Positions 8,101-17,093 are shown, numbered from the stretch's first letter. The stretch: 64,000 nucleotides of DNA from Sphingomonas edaphi (GCF_003583725.1 NZ_QXTF01000002.1:248001-312000), one strand, 5' to 3'. Notes: generated by a model not told the origin, from the sequence alone. Made by a program: numbers and translations.

Positions 8101-10184
8101 GCAATTTTCCGATGGGGTTCGGCCGCCGGTGTTGCGGCGGGAAGTGTGATGGTGAAGCTGGTGCCCTCGCCAGCGCGGCTTTCGACGGTCAGACGGCCTC
8201 CCATGGAAGCAACGAGGCTCTTCGCTTCGAAGGCGCCGACACCGAAGCCGCCCTTCTTAGTCGACGCGAAGGGCTGAAACAGGCGGGTTCGGACGAACTC
8301 GGCGTCCATGCCTGTGCCGACGTCGGAAATGATGATGATGGCCCGATCGTTGTCGGCATTCATCCGAACCGTTACCGGGTCACCCGGCTTGCTGGCATCA
8401 ACTGCGTTCTGCACGAGATGGCCGATGGCCTGTTCAAGCAGCAGGGGGTCGGCGAGCACCCACATATTGCCGTCGCCCAGCATCTTTACTTCATGGTCGC
8501 CGCGCTTGGCGGCAATGGCGGAGGCGACCAGCGGGCGTAGCGGTGCCGCTTCTGGCTTGGCCGGTCGCTGGTCGGCGGTCGGCGCGAGGCGAGCGAGAAG
8601 GTCGTTCATCTTGCCGACCGAACCTTTCAAAGTCGCCACCATGTCACTCCGGAAATCGGCGTTGTCCGCGTGTCGCTCGGCATTGCGGGCAAGCAGCGAC
8701 AGCTGGCTGACCAGGTTTTTTACGTCGTGCAGAATGAACGCGAAGCGGCGATTGAAATCCTCAAACCGCTGGGCGTTCATTAGCGCCTGCTGGCCATGTG
8801 CCTCGGCAAGCGATGAGGCCGCCTGCCGTCCGGCGGTGCGCAACAGATCGAAATCCTCCCAGTCGAGCGGACGGCGGTAATCGGGCGCGGCAAGCAGCAC
8901 GAGGCCGACCAGTCGATCGTCATGGATCAGCGGGACGCCCGTCCAAGCCTGCTCTTCGCCCAACAGCGGTTGGGGAATGTCTAGTTCTAGGTCACGCGCG
9001 TCCGCCCAGCCGCCGGCGTGGGCATCGAAATCGATGATGCGACCTTCCGCCCCAACCGACAGCCAGAAGGCGAGTGCCTCTGTGTCCGGAATGGCCGCGC
9101 CAGGGTTGGAGTTGCCTGACCAGTTCCAGCTTGCCGCAGGTTCGATCGCGCCATTTTCGTCGGCGATCAGCAGCAGGCCACCGGGAGCATCGAGGATGTC
9201 GGCAAATGCCTTGATGACCCTCTGGCCAAGCGGCGGCGCATCGGCGCTGGTAGCGCCGATCGTTTGGGTAAAGCGCAGCCATTCGGTCCGGTAGTCGTAC
9301 CGATGTTCAAACAAGTGCTTGGCAATCTTGACCTTTGCCCAGCCCCGCGCCCGGCTGGACGGTACCAGCACCATCGCACCGACCGTCATGGCGGCCAGCA
9401 GAGCGATGAGCAGCGCGCGGGTCCAGTCGAAGCCGGAGCCGCGAAGCGCCGTGACCAGCACCGCCATCACCGCGAAGTAGGCGCAGATGGCCAACACCGA
9501 CAGGCTTTGGAACGTTGCCGCGCGCGACAGGCGGATCCGCCAGCCTTCGCCCCTCGTGCTGCCGACCGCGAACAGCGCGGCCGCAACGGCCAGCGGCAGG
9601 CCGCGCCAGTCGAACAGCCCCCGTGCTGACGACGGATCGAAATAGGCGATCGTGTAGAGGTTGAGGTCGTAGGCCCAAGTCAAGGCCAGCGCGAGCATGG
9701 CTAGACGAATACCACTCCTGCTCGACGGCGCAGCCTGCCCGTACAGGTTGTGGACAAGGACGAGCGACCCTGCGGCTGCGGTGAGGCGGAGGATGATCGC
9801 CGTGACAACCAGCGCATGCCCACTGCTTATCCCATCGGTGTCGATCACCAGTGGCAGGGCATCGACTATCAGCTGCAGGCCCAGCACGCCGGCGACGGCG
9901 GCATAGACCGGCCGCACGCCCCGCTGCTCCTCACTGCTGTCGATTCCGGCAAGCCGGTAGAGGACGCCCACCCACACCAGGTTTCGCGCCGTTTCGGCGT
10001 ATGCCGCGAGCATCGTTGTCGGTGCCAGCGCCGTGATCCAAGCCCAGCAGCCTGTCAGCGCGAAGGCGGCCAGCAGCATGCGCTGTTCGCTTTCGCTCAG
10101 ACCGCGGCGCAATTCCCACAGGGTAAGCGATGCGAACAGGGCGGCCGCCAGCGCGTGCGTCCAGAAGGCGATCAGCGCCTGCAT
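8097..10184 (-). CDS. prsK: Membrane histidine kinase PrsK
   Basis: 695 residues. The first about 290 residues are a string of hydrophobic helices, the PrsK-type membrane sensor. A GAF-like region (about 310-460) comes next, then the dimerisation box with phospho-acceptor His in FILHDVKNLVSQLSLL. The ATPase domain follows with N box VQNAVDAS, G1 DVGTGMD and G2 GGFGVGAFE. This is the cognate kinase of PrsR (4-bp overlap). In the established system the pair controls exosortase and exopolysaccharide genes. A GGAGAG ribosome-binding site precedes the ATG. About 100 bases separate it from the divergent GDP-mannose gene, which fits a polysaccharide theme. Confidence 0.87.
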   Translation of the reverse strand: MQALIAFWTHALAAALFASLTLWELRRGLSESEQRMLLAAFALTGCWAWITALAPTTMLAAYAETARNLVWVGVLYRLAGIDSSEEQRGVRPVYAAVAGVLGLQLIVDALPLVIDTDGISSGHALVVTAIILRLTAAAGSLVLVHNLYGQAAPSSRSGIRLAMLALALTWAYDLNLYTIAYFDPSSARGLFDWRGLPLAVAAALFAVGSTRGEGWRIRLSRAATFQSLSVLAICAYFAVMAVLVTALRGSGFDWTRALLIALLAAMTVGAMVLVPSSRARGWAKVKIAKHLFEHRYDYRTEWLRFTQTIGATSADAPPLGQRVIKAFADILDAPGGLLLIADENGAIEPAASWNWSGNSNPGAAIPDTEALAFWLSVGAEGRIIDFDAHAGGWADARDLELDIPQPLLGEEQAWTGVPLIHDDRLVGLVLLAAPDYRRPLDWEDFDLLRTAGRQAASSLAEAHGQQALMNAQRFEDFNRRFAFILHDVKNLVSQLSLLARNAERHADNADFRSDMVATLKGSVGKMNDLLARLAPTADQRPAKPEAAPLRPLVASAIAAKRGDHEVKMLGDGNMWVLADPLLLEQAIGHLVQNAVDASKPGDPVTVRMNADNDRAIIIISDVGTGMDAEFVRTRLFQPFASTKKGGFGVGAFEAKSLVASMGGRLTVESRAGEGTSFTITLPAATPAAEPHRKIA

Positions 10185-10285
10185 GCGCTCTCCATTGTAA
10201 GATTCGCCGACATGGGTGGGGGTGTCGCAAAATTTTACAAAGATATGGTGAACGCTGGCTTTTCGCGGCCGTTGTTGCTCTTGCT

Positions 10286-11341
10286 ATGCACATGACAGAA
10301 ACGAGTGGAGGGCGGCCGATCCGTCCGGTAATTCTTGCGGGCGGGGCAGGGACGCGGCTTTGGCCGCTTTCGACCGCGGCCCGGCCGAAACACCACCTCC
10401 AGCTGCTCGGTGAACGGACATTATTCCAGGAAACTCTGGCCCGCTTCGGGGAAGAGTTTGCGCCGCCGATCATCGTCGCCAACGCGGCACAAGAGGACGA
10501 TCTCAGGGCTGCCGCTCCCGCCCACGCGCAACTGGTGTTGGAGCCGCTAAAGCGCGACAGTGCGCCGGCGATCGCGCTGGCTGCCCTGCTCGCCGGCGAT
10601 GACGAATTGCTGCTAGTTTGCCCCAGCGATCACCATATTGCTGACACTGCATCTTTCCATGCCGCGATAGCGACGGCCCGACCGGCGGCAGAGAGAGGAC
10701 AAATCGTCACTTTCGGGATCGAGCCTGATTATCCGGCCACCGGCTTCGGCTATATTGCGGCGGGACAGGGCGAAGGGGTTCGGTCTGTTGACCGCTTCGT
10801 CGAGAAGCCGCCGGTCGAAAAAGCGCAGGCGATGATCGACCAGGGCGGGCACTACTGGAACGCTGGCATCTTTCTTGCTTCGGTCGCGACGTGGCGGGCG
10901 GAGCTGGAGCGGCACGCCCCGGCCATCCTCGAAGCCGCGTCGCGCGCGGCCGCTTGCGCCACGCGCGAGGGCAACATCGTCAGGGTCGATGAAGCGGATT
11001 TCGCCCGCTCACCCGCAAAATCGATCGACTATGCGGTGATGGAGCGTAGCGACCGGGTCGCCGTCGTGCCCGTGGCAATGGGCTGGTCTGACATCGGCAG
11101 CTGGCAATCATTGCTCGATTCCGCCGACAAGGACGCCGACGGAAATGCCCTCAGCGCCGGGGTGCTGGCGCTCGACGCGCGAGACACGCTCATCCGGTCT
11201 AGTGGCCCAAAGGTGGCCGCGATCGGTGTCGAGGGACTAGTCATCATCGCGACGCCCGACGCCGTGCTCGTCATGCGGCGGGAAGAGGCGCAGCGGGTAC
11301 GCGAGGCGGCGGAATGGTTCGAGCAGGAGACGAAGGCATGA
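10286..11341 (+). CDS. Mannose-1-phosphate guanylyltransferase
   Basis: 351 residues. It makes GDP-mannose from mannose-1-phosphate and GTP, feeding exopolysaccharide or glycan synthesis. The N-terminal signature VILAGGAGTRLWPLS (about residues 13-27) is the nucleotide-binding loop, followed by FVEKP and YWNAGIF in the sugar pocket. Length matches the transferase-only type; the C-terminal phosphomannose isomerase domain of the bifunctional AlgA/ManC type is missing. Two ATGs (10286, 10292) are possible; longer upstream starts would invade the kinase control region. Its stop overlaps the next gene's ATG (ATGA), making a two-gene operon. Confidence 0.88.
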   Translation: MHMTETSGGRPIRPVILAGGAGTRLWPLSTAARPKHHLQLLGERTLFQETLARFGEEFAPPIIVANAAQEDDLRAAAPAHAQLVLEPLKRDSAPAIALAALLAGDDELLLVCPSDHHIADTASFHAAIATARPAAERGQIVTFGIEPDYPATGFGYIAAGQGEGVRSVDRFVEKPPVEKAQAMIDQGGHYWNAGIFLASVATWRAELERHAPAILEAASRAAACATREGNIVRVDEADFARSPAKSIDYAVMERSDRVAVVPVAMGWSDIGSWQSLLDSADKDADGNALSAGVLALDARDTLIRSSGPKVAAIGVEGLVIIATPDAVLVMRREEAQRVREAAEWFEQETKA

Positions 11342-12273
11342 AGCGCATGGTCGGGGCCAGCGGGCTGGAGGTGGCACCGATCGCGCTGGGTGGCAACGTG
11401 TTTGACTGGACCGCTGACGAAGCGGCGAGCTTCGCCGTGCTCGACAAGTTCGTTGATGCCGGGGGCACGATGATTGATACCGCCGACGTTTATTCTGCTT
11501 GGGTCCCGGGCCATAAGGGTGGCGAGAGCGAGGCGTTGATCGGCCGCTGGCTGAAGCGCGATCCGTCCAAGCGCGACAAGGTCGTCATCGCTACCAAGGT
11601 TGGATTCATGGCCGGTCTAAGGCCCGAGACCATCGCCCCAACCTGCGATGCTTCGCTGCAGCGGATGGGGATCGAAACCATCGACCTTTATTACCAACAC
11701 AAGGACGACACGGACACGCCGCTGGCGGATTCCCTTGGCGCCTTTGACGCGCTCCGTCGGGCCGGAAAGATCCGCGCAATCGGCCTCAGCAATTTCGAAG
11801 CGCCCCGCGTCGAGGAGGCGCTCGGCGTCAGTATCGCGAACGGCTTCGACCTGCCGGCTGCCTTGCAGAACTGGTATAATCTGGTGGAGCGGACTAAATT
11901 TGAAGGCGCGCTCCAAGACGTTGCGCTCAATCGCGGTCTTTCGGTCTTTCCCTATTACAGCCTCGCCAACGGCTTCCTGACCGGAAAATACCGGTCGAAG
12001 GCCGATTTGTCGCAAAGCCCGCGCGGTCTTCGCAACATCGAATATGTCGATAGCGAGCGCGGACAGAAGGTACTTGCCGCGCTGGAGGAGGTGTCGGCGC
12101 AGACCGGCGCCGCGATGGCTACGGTGGCGCTGGCTTGGCTGAAAGTGCAGCCCGGCGTGACGGCCCCCATCGCAAGTGCGACAAACGAAAGCCAGGCTGA
12201 CGAGCTGGTAGCTGCGCTAACCGTCGACCTATCGCCGGGACAGCTCGAGCAGCTGACGTTTGCGAGCAATTAA
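11338..12273 (+). CDS. Aldo/keto reductase
   Basis: 311 residues, a TIM-barrel NAD(P)H-dependent oxidoreductase. The AKR tetrad can be read: Asp and Tyr in DTADVYSAW, Lys in VVIATKVGF and His in YYQHKDD. The motif GLSNFEA and the late cofactor region VAPIASATNE are also family-typical. The start is set by an ATGA overlap with the mannose-1-phosphate guanylyltransferase gene, not by the in-frame ATG 24 bases upstream. The substrate cannot be predicted; pairing with a nucleotide-sugar gene may be incidental. Confidence 0.87.
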   Translation: MKRMVGASGLEVAPIALGGNVFDWTADEAASFAVLDKFVDAGGTMIDTADVYSAWVPGHKGGESEALIGRWLKRDPSKRDKVVIATKVGFMAGLRPETIAPTCDASLQRMGIETIDLYYQHKDDTDTPLADSLGAFDALRRAGKIRAIGLSNFEAPRVEEALGVSIANGFDLPAALQNWYNLVERTKFEGALQDVALNRGLSVFPYYSLANGFLTGKYRSKADLSQSPRGLRNIEYVDSERGQKVLAALEEVSAQTGAAMATVALAWLKVQPGVTAPIASATNESQADELVAALTVDLSPGQLEQLTFASN

Positions 12274-12288
12274 CCGCAGTAGCGCCAA

Positions 12289-12311
12289 GGCGGGCGGGTT
12301 CCGCGCCCGCC
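12289..12311 (+). terminator. GC-rich hairpin after the aldo/keto reductase
   Basis: GGCGGGCG at 12289-12296 pairs with CGCCCGCC at 12304-12311 around a 7-base loop, 15 bases after the aldo/keto reductase stop. There is no T-run, so it is a candidate terminator by position and stem strength only. Confidence 0.45.
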
Positions 12312-12373
12312 CGAACTGACCGAAAGAAGCCGATTGCGTTATCCTCCGCAAGATCAAGTGGAGAATACGGACC

Positions 12374-12640
12374 ATGAGTTGGCTGATCGGCCGTGCGGCG
12401 GCGATGAACGATCCCGAAGGCGCTCGCCGTAAGGCGCTGGAGAAAATAAGCAGCCTTGCCGAAATGGATGATCCGGAAAGCGTCGTCGTGCCGATTCTGC
12501 TCGACGCCATCTTGTTGGTCGAATCTTATCGCGGCGCACGCCACCCTATGCCCTTCGTCGACGAGCTGACGGCAAGCGTGGACGCACTATTGCGCGAACT
12601 AACGATTGTCGAGAAATCGAGCCTCTGGGCCGCCGAATAG
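12374..12640 (+). CDS. Hypothetical small protein, 88 residues
   Basis: An acidic, helical, probably cytoplasmic protein with no signal peptide or membrane segment. It has a Leu/Ile-rich middle (VVVPILLDAILLVESYRG) and is preceded by a GTGGAG ribosome-binding site. Its stop is one base from the convergent NUDIX stop. I do not recognise the family. Confidence 0.65.
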   Translation: MSWLIGRAAAMNDPEGARRKALEKISSLAEMDDPESVVVPILLDAILLVESYRGARHPMPFVDELTASVDALLRELTIVEKSSLWAAE

Positions 12641-12641
12641 G

Positions 12642-13103
12642 CTACTGCGGCTCCAGCGCCGGTACGGGCAAGAAACCGGCGATCACGTTCACCAGCTTGC
12701 CAGGCGCGACCCGTTGACCCGCTTGCTGCTGGGCAACCCATTCCCGCTCCCGCGACCGCATCTCCGGCCAGCGCGGCAGCGTTTCGTGCACTTGCATCGC
12801 GAACAGGATGACTTCGACCGGCTCGGAATAGAACATGGCCTGCTTTGCGGACTTGACGTGAAGGTAGCTGCCGATTGGCGCGGCGCTTAGCTCGCCTCGG
12901 ATGCCGGCTTCTTCATAGGCCTCGATTGATGCGGCTTCACACAGCCCCTTTCCCGCCATCAGGTGACCCTTGGGGATCGACCAGTACGGATGGTCGCGCC
13001 GTCGGATGAGCATCAGGTCGAGGCCCAATGTTCCATGCCGATAGGGCAGCACGCCGACGCGAATGTCGACGGCAGGCCACTGCCGCTGAAATGGGTGACC
13101 CAT
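12642..13103 (-). CDS. NUDIX hydrolase with altered Nudix box
   Basis: 153 residues. It has the NUDIX fold lead-in PYWSIPKGHLMAGKG and the helix EAYEEAGI. Read against the consensus G-x5-E-x7-RE-U-x-EE-x-G-U, the first Glu is Lys and the Arg is Ile, while the metal-binding pair EE is kept. DIPP-like NUDIX families with PKG-x-x-x-x-GK do exist, so this may be a family feature rather than a defect. Such enzymes cleave phosphoanhydrides (diadenosine polyphosphates, inositol pyrophosphates and others). The start is 9 bases after the stop of a short ORF and has no strong ribosome-binding site, suggesting coupling. Confidence 0.8.
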   Translation of the reverse strand: MGHPFQRQWPAVDIRVGVLPYRHGTLGLDLMLIRRRDHPYWSIPKGHLMAGKGLCEAASIEAYEEAGIRGELSAAPIGSYLHVKSAKQAMFYSEPVEVILFAMQVHETLPRWPEMRSREREWVAQQQAGQRVAPGKLVNVIAGFLPVPALEPQ

Positions 13104-13112
13104 TGGCTGCGC

Positions 13113-13277
13113 TCAGTCGGTACCGTGGATGGTTCGATGCGAGCCAAGCGCCGGCTTGCGGCCCAAGTCCGCAAATCGCCAAAGAGCCCGCCTTGGGCGG
13201 TCGGTCCTTTTGGGTTGCTCGTCCTGGCCGTTCTGGCCGCCGGCGAGAGCAGTGTCGCAAATGTCCGAACGGTTCAT
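13113..13277 (-). CDS. Short ORF (54 residues) directly upstream of the NUDIX gene
   Basis: An ATG at 13277 follows a strong GGGAGG ribosome-binding site with a 6-base spacer. It opens a 54-codon frame ending in TGA at 13115-13113, 9 bases before the NUDIX start. The product begins MNRSDICDTALAGG and is hydrophilic, rich in Arg, Asp and Gly, with no signal or membrane segment. The NUDIX gene lacks a good site of its own, so this may be a leader whose translation delivers ribosomes to it. No family is recognised; real translation is inferred from the ribosome-binding site and spacing. Confidence 0.5.
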   Translation of the reverse strand: MNRSDICDTALAGGQNGQDEQPKRTDRPRRALWRFADLGRKPALGSHRTIHGTD

Positions 13278-13405
13278 GTCGCCCTCCCGAAGGATGCCGA
13301 ATCGTCAATAAAACAATGAGCATCAATTTTGGCCTGCTCGTCACCAGGATTGAGCCGAAGCGAAGCAAATTCGCGCCATTCACAGGGCGGTGGGTGCCGC
13401 CGTCG

Positions 13406-14722
13406 TCAGCTCTTCTTAAGCACGTCGAGCGCAGCGACGGTCATAGCTTCGGTCGCGGTCGATATTACCGCTTCGGCATCTGGCGCCCAGTAGGGGGAAT
13501 GGAGTGAAGGAAGCTTCTGCTGGTCGCCTCCCGCGGCCTTCCACTTGTCAACCGGCGTTCCGCCGACCCAAAAGATCAGGCTTTCTACATTCTTGTCGGC
13601 CAACCAAAATCGACTGAAATCCTCGCCACCCATCACCGCAGGTGTCTTGATCGCCCGCTCTGCGCCGAAATGCTGCTGGAACAATGCAAGCGTACGAGCC
13701 GACAGCTTCTCGGTGTTGAATGTCGCGGGCGTGTACATTTCCTCGCGCACCGTCACTACCGGCATGCGGTCCTCTGGCATTCCGGCCGCGATTGCCTCGC
13801 CCCGCGCAATCCGACGGATCCCGTCCAGCAGCAGCTTTCGCACTTCCGGCGTGTAGCTGCGTACGGTAAGTTGTAGCTTTGCCTCGTCGGAAATGATGTT
13901 GTGCTTGGCCCCGGCCTGGAAGCTTCCGACTGTGACTACGGCCGGCTGGGCCGGGTCATTCTCGCGGCTGACGAGCGTTTGCAGCGTCGTCACGATCCGG
14001 CTGGCAAGGACGATCGGATCCTTCGTCGTTTGCGGATAGGCGCCGTGGCCGCCGACGCCCTTCACGCTGATATCGACGCTGTCGACATTGGCCAGCGCAT
14101 AACCGGGCGTAATGCCGATCTGCCCGGCCGGCAGCGCCGCCGCATCGTGGAATGCAATGACGGCGTTGGGCTTGGGAAATCGGGTGTACAGCCCGTCGTC
14201 CAGCATCGCCTTCGCGCCTTCCCCGGTTTCCTCGCCGGGCTGCAGGATCATCACCAGCGTTCCTGTCCACTGGTCCTTCATCGCTACCAGCCGCCGCGCG
14301 GTGCCAACGAAGGCGGTCATGTGCGTGTCGTGACCGCAGGCGTGCATCACGCCGGTCTCGACACCCGACCGGGCTGTCGCCCTCACCTTGGACGCGAAGG
14401 GCAGGCCTGTCTGCTCGACGACCGGCAGGCCATCCATGTCGGCGCGGATCATTAGGGTCGGCCCGGCGCCGTTCTTCATCACCGCGACGACGCCGGTTTT
14501 CCCAACTTTCTCCGTAACGCCAAAGCCCAGGTTCTTCAGTTCTGCCGCCAGCTTCGCCGGGCTGCGGACTTCCTGCATCGACAGCTCGGGATTGGCGTGC
14601 AGATCGCGATACAGCGTCATCAGCTGCGGCATGTCGGCCTTCACCGCCTCGCCGACCGTGGCCGCGCTCGCGGGCGGGGCAAGGACGGTCGCTGCGAGCA
14701 GGGTGATCAAGGTGAGGCGCAT
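13406..14722 (-). CDS. M20 family amidohydrolase, exported
   Basis: 438 residues with a signal peptide (MRLTLITLLAATVLAPPASA). Metal-binding motifs of M20D enzymes are visible: HACGHDTHM, QPGEETGEGA and the late MGGEDFSRF. A dimerisation (lid) domain sits in the middle (VKGVGGHGAYPQ onward). The family hydrolyses N-acyl amino acids (hippurate or auxin conjugates) and small peptides; the signal peptide places this one in the periplasm. An AAGGGAAT ribosome-binding site precedes the start. It follows the DUF4893 lipoprotein gene by 12 bases and is probably cotranscribed with it. Confidence 0.88.
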   Translation of the reverse strand: MRLTLITLLAATVLAPPASAATVGEAVKADMPQLMTLYRDLHANPELSMQEVRSPAKLAAELKNLGFGVTEKVGKTGVVAVMKNGAGPTLMIRADMDGLPVVEQTGLPFASKVRATARSGVETGVMHACGHDTHMTAFVGTARRLVAMKDQWTGTLVMILQPGEETGEGAKAMLDDGLYTRFPKPNAVIAFHDAAALPAGQIGITPGYALANVDSVDISVKGVGGHGAYPQTTKDPIVLASRIVTTLQTLVSRENDPAQPAVVTVGSFQAGAKHNIISDEAKLQLTVRSYTPEVRKLLLDGIRRIARGEAIAAGMPEDRMPVVTVREEMYTPATFNTEKLSARTLALFQQHFGAERAIKTPAVMGGEDFSRFWLADKNVESLIFWVGGTPVDKWKAAGGDQQKLPSLHSPYWAPDAEAVISTATEAMTVAALDVLKKS

Positions 14723-14734
14723 GGGCGATTCCCT

Positions 14735-15349
14735 TTAAGGGGCGGGGGTCATCTCAATGACGTCAAGCGTGGATTCGAAATGCGGATAAGGCAGGACCAC
14801 CCGCCAGCGGCCGTCACCGATCCGCTCGACCCAGCCTGCGACGTTGCGGTCGTGGTCGCTGCCGTAGCGCATTGCCTGGGTCTCGTCGCCCAGCACCAGG
14901 GTGCCGAGAAACACCTGGCGAAGTGCATCGCCGGGATAGAGGAAGCCGACGTGCCGCTGCGACCCGGTCAGTTTGGTGAAGCGTTGCAATCGCCCGTCCT
15001 GCTGAATCCGGCAGCGAAAGTCCGGGTAGACGATGAAGTTGAGCAGGCCGTCATTCTTCGCGCCGACCTTGATCACACGACAGCGATAATCGCCGTTCGC
15101 GACGGGTACCGGCCCGATGGCGGCATCCGGATCAAGCAGCGCGCCCTCGCGATCGATGTCGGCGCCGTGTCCGCCCTTCCGAGCCTTGTCGAGCGCCTCA
15201 GTAAATGCCTTCCGCCATTCGCTCAGCCGTTCCCTGTCGTTTCCGGTGGCAACCGACCGCCAGTCGGTCAGCATGCTGCTTGGCGCCCGGCCGGGGATCG
15301 CCGCGCAGGCGGCAAGCGGCAAGAAGGCCAAGGCGAGGAGCGATCGCAT
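14735..15349 (-). CDS. DUF4893 domain lipoprotein
   Basis: 204 residues. It begins MRSLLALAFLPLAAC, a lipoprotein signal with lipobox LAAC and the acylated Cys at 15. The remainder matches my memory of the DUF4893 family (DWRSVATGNDRERLSEWR, YRCRVIKVG, RHVGFLYP). A much longer in-frame reading exists but lies inside the SDR gene; the start at 15349 is 10 bases after the SDR stop, which fits an operon of SDR, DUF4893 and M20. Function unknown; probably an outer-membrane or periplasmic lipoprotein. Confidence 0.8.
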   Translation of the reverse strand: MRSLLALAFLPLAACAAIPGRAPSSMLTDWRSVATGNDRERLSEWRKAFTEALDKARKGGHGADIDREGALLDPDAAIGPVPVANGDYRCRVIKVGAKNDGLLNFIVYPDFRCRIQQDGRLQRFTKLTGSQRHVGFLYPGDALRQVFLGTLVLGDETQAMRYGSDHDRNVAGWVERIGDGRWRVVLPYPHFESTLDVIEMTPAP

Positions 15350-15359
15350 CGCCGACAGC

Positions 15360-16145
15360 CTAGGCAGCCGTCCAGCCGCCGTCCATCGACAAGTTGGCGC
15401 CGGTAATCGACGCCGCACCGTCGCTGCACAGGTAAAGCGCAAGGCTGGCCACTTCATCGACCGTAACGAAGCGCTTGGTTGGTTGGGCGGCCAGCAGAAC
15501 ATCGTTCATCACCTGCTCGCGAGTCAGGCCCCGTGCCTTCATCGTATCCGGGATCTGGTTCTCGACCAGCGTGGTCCAGACATAGCCGGGCGAGATGCAG
15601 TTGACCGTAACCCCGTCTTTCGCTGCCTCCAGCGCGACTGTCTTGGTGAAACCGGCGACGCCATGTTTGGCCGCGACATAGGCCGACTTGTTGGGGCTTG
15701 CGACCAGGCTGTGGGCGGAAGCAGTGTTGATAATCCGCCCCCAATTCTTTTCGCGCATTGCCGGAAGCGTCAGCCGCGTCGTGTGAAAGACGGCTGTAAG
15801 GTTGACGCGTAGGATCGCTTCCCACTTTTCAGGCGGGAAGTCTGCAACGGGGGAAACGAACTGGATCCCCGCATTGTTGACCAGAATGTCCGGCGCGCCC
15901 AGCTCGTTGCGGCAGCGCTCGGCCATCGCCTCAATCGCGCTGGCATCACCGAGGTCCGCCCCGTCATAGAGCGCTCCGGCACCTGATAACTGCTCCAATT
16001 CCGCGCGGATGCCTTCGATTTCCGCCGCTTCGCCAAACCCGTTGATCATCACGCTTGCGCCGTCGCCAGCCAGCGCGCGAGCGATGGCCAGGCCAATGCC
16101 CGACGTTGAACCGGTAACAAGCGCAGTTTTGCCGTGAAGCTTCAT
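15360..16145 (-). CDS. 3-hydroxybutyrate dehydrogenase (SDR family)
   Basis: 261 residues, a classical short-chain dehydrogenase. It has the NAD-binding TGSTSGIG (about 11-18), NNAG, catalytic Ser in TASAHS and YVAAK carrying the catalytic Tyr/Lys. The C-terminal half (PGYVWTTLVENQIPD, QPTKRFVTVDEVA) is characteristic of D-3-hydroxybutyrate dehydrogenases, which interconvert 3-hydroxybutyrate and acetoacetate in polyhydroxybutyrate or ketone-body use. It is the first gene of a probable three-gene minus-strand operon. Confidence 0.85.
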   Translation of the reverse strand: MKLHGKTALVTGSTSGIGLAIARALAGDGASVMINGFGEAAEIEGIRAELEQLSGAGALYDGADLGDASAIEAMAERCRNELGAPDILVNNAGIQFVSPVADFPPEKWEAILRVNLTAVFHTTRLTLPAMREKNWGRIINTASAHSLVASPNKSAYVAAKHGVAGFTKTVALEAAKDGVTVNCISPGYVWTTLVENQIPDTMKARGLTREQVMNDVLLAAQPTKRFVTVDEVASLALYLCSDGAASITGANLSMDGGWTAA

Positions 16146-16250
16146 GTCCTTCGAATCTCCTTTGCATCAAGCTGTCGCGGGCGGCGGGCATGATTGCAAC
16201 CGTTACGCCGGTGAAGCATTGGAGGGAGCAAGGAACGAGGAGAAGCCCCG

Positions 16251-17084
16251 ATGCGGTTCGATGGACCCGGCAGCGACAATTTCGAAGACCGTACCGGCGG
16301 GGGTGGCGGTCTGAACCTTGGCGGCGGACTGGGAATGATCCTGTCACTCGTTGCGTCCCGCTTCGGCATTGTAGGCATTCTCGTTTTGCTGCTCGGCTAT
16401 TGCGCGCTCAATTCGCTCGGCGGCGGAGGAATTCTCGGTGGCGGTGGCGGCAGTACCGGTAAGTCGACGCTTCCTGCGGAACAATCCAGTTTCCTGCGGC
16501 AGGTGCTCGGAAGCACCGAGCAGGTCTGGGGACAAATCTTCCAGCAGGCCGGGTCGCAATACCGTCCGACCACACTAGTTGCTTACACGAATTACGATCA
16601 GTCGGGCTGCGGCGCGGCACAGGCGGCGATGGGGCCCTTCTACTGCCCGACCGACCAGCAAATTTATATCGATCCGGTTTTCTTCGAAGAACTCAGCCGC
16701 CGCTTCGGCGCGCCCGGCGACTTCGCTCAGGCCTATGTGATCGCGCATGAGGTCGGCCACCACATTCAAAACCTCGAGGGTACGCTGGACAAGGCGCAGT
16801 CGGCGCAGGCACGCGTAGGTAAGGCTGAAGGAAACCAGGTCCAAGTCGGTATCGAACTTCAGGCCGACTGCTATGCGGGCGTATGGGCCGCCCGCTCCGG
16901 CGCGCTCGAGGCCGGCGATATCGAGGAAGGAATGCGCGCCGCCGAAGCTATCGGCGACGACATGCTGACCAAGGGTCAGGTGTCGCCAGACAACTTTACG
17001 CATGGCACGTCGGCCCAGCGCATGAACGCACTTCGTACCGGTCTGCAGTCAGGCCAGCCGTCGGCCTGCAACTTCGCACGCTAA
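16251..17084 (+). CDS. YpfJ-like putative neutral zinc metallopeptidase
   Basis: 277 residues. The Gly-rich N-terminus (about 1-30) precedes one membrane segment (about 29-53), so the catalytic part faces the periplasm. The zinc motif HEVGH is at residues 166-170, in the context AYVIAHEVGHHIQNL typical of the YpfJ/KPN_02809 family. A second family block is the Cys-containing stretch VGIELQADCYAGVWA, likely holding the third ligand Glu. Physiological substrates of this family are unknown. GAGGAG precedes the ATG. Convergent with the oxidoreductase gene, 9 bases apart. Confidence 0.9.
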   Translation: MRFDGPGSDNFEDRTGGGGGLNLGGGLGMILSLVASRFGIVGILVLLLGYCALNSLGGGGILGGGGGSTGKSTLPAEQSSFLRQVLGSTEQVWGQIFQQAGSQYRPTTLVAYTNYDQSGCGAAQAAMGPFYCPTDQQIYIDPVFFEELSRRFGAPGDFAQAYVIAHEVGHHIQNLEGTLDKAQSAQARVGKAEGNQVQVGIELQADCYAGVWAARSGALEAGDIEEGMRAAEAIGDDMLTKGQVSPDNFTHGTSAQRMNALRTGLQSGQPSACNFAR

Positions 17085-17093
17085 GCGCGCAGG

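Noticed and set aside
10185-10285. Sigma-54 promoter in the prsK/mannose gene gap
   Set aside because: No GG-N10-GC element of the -24/-12 type could be placed with proper flanks.
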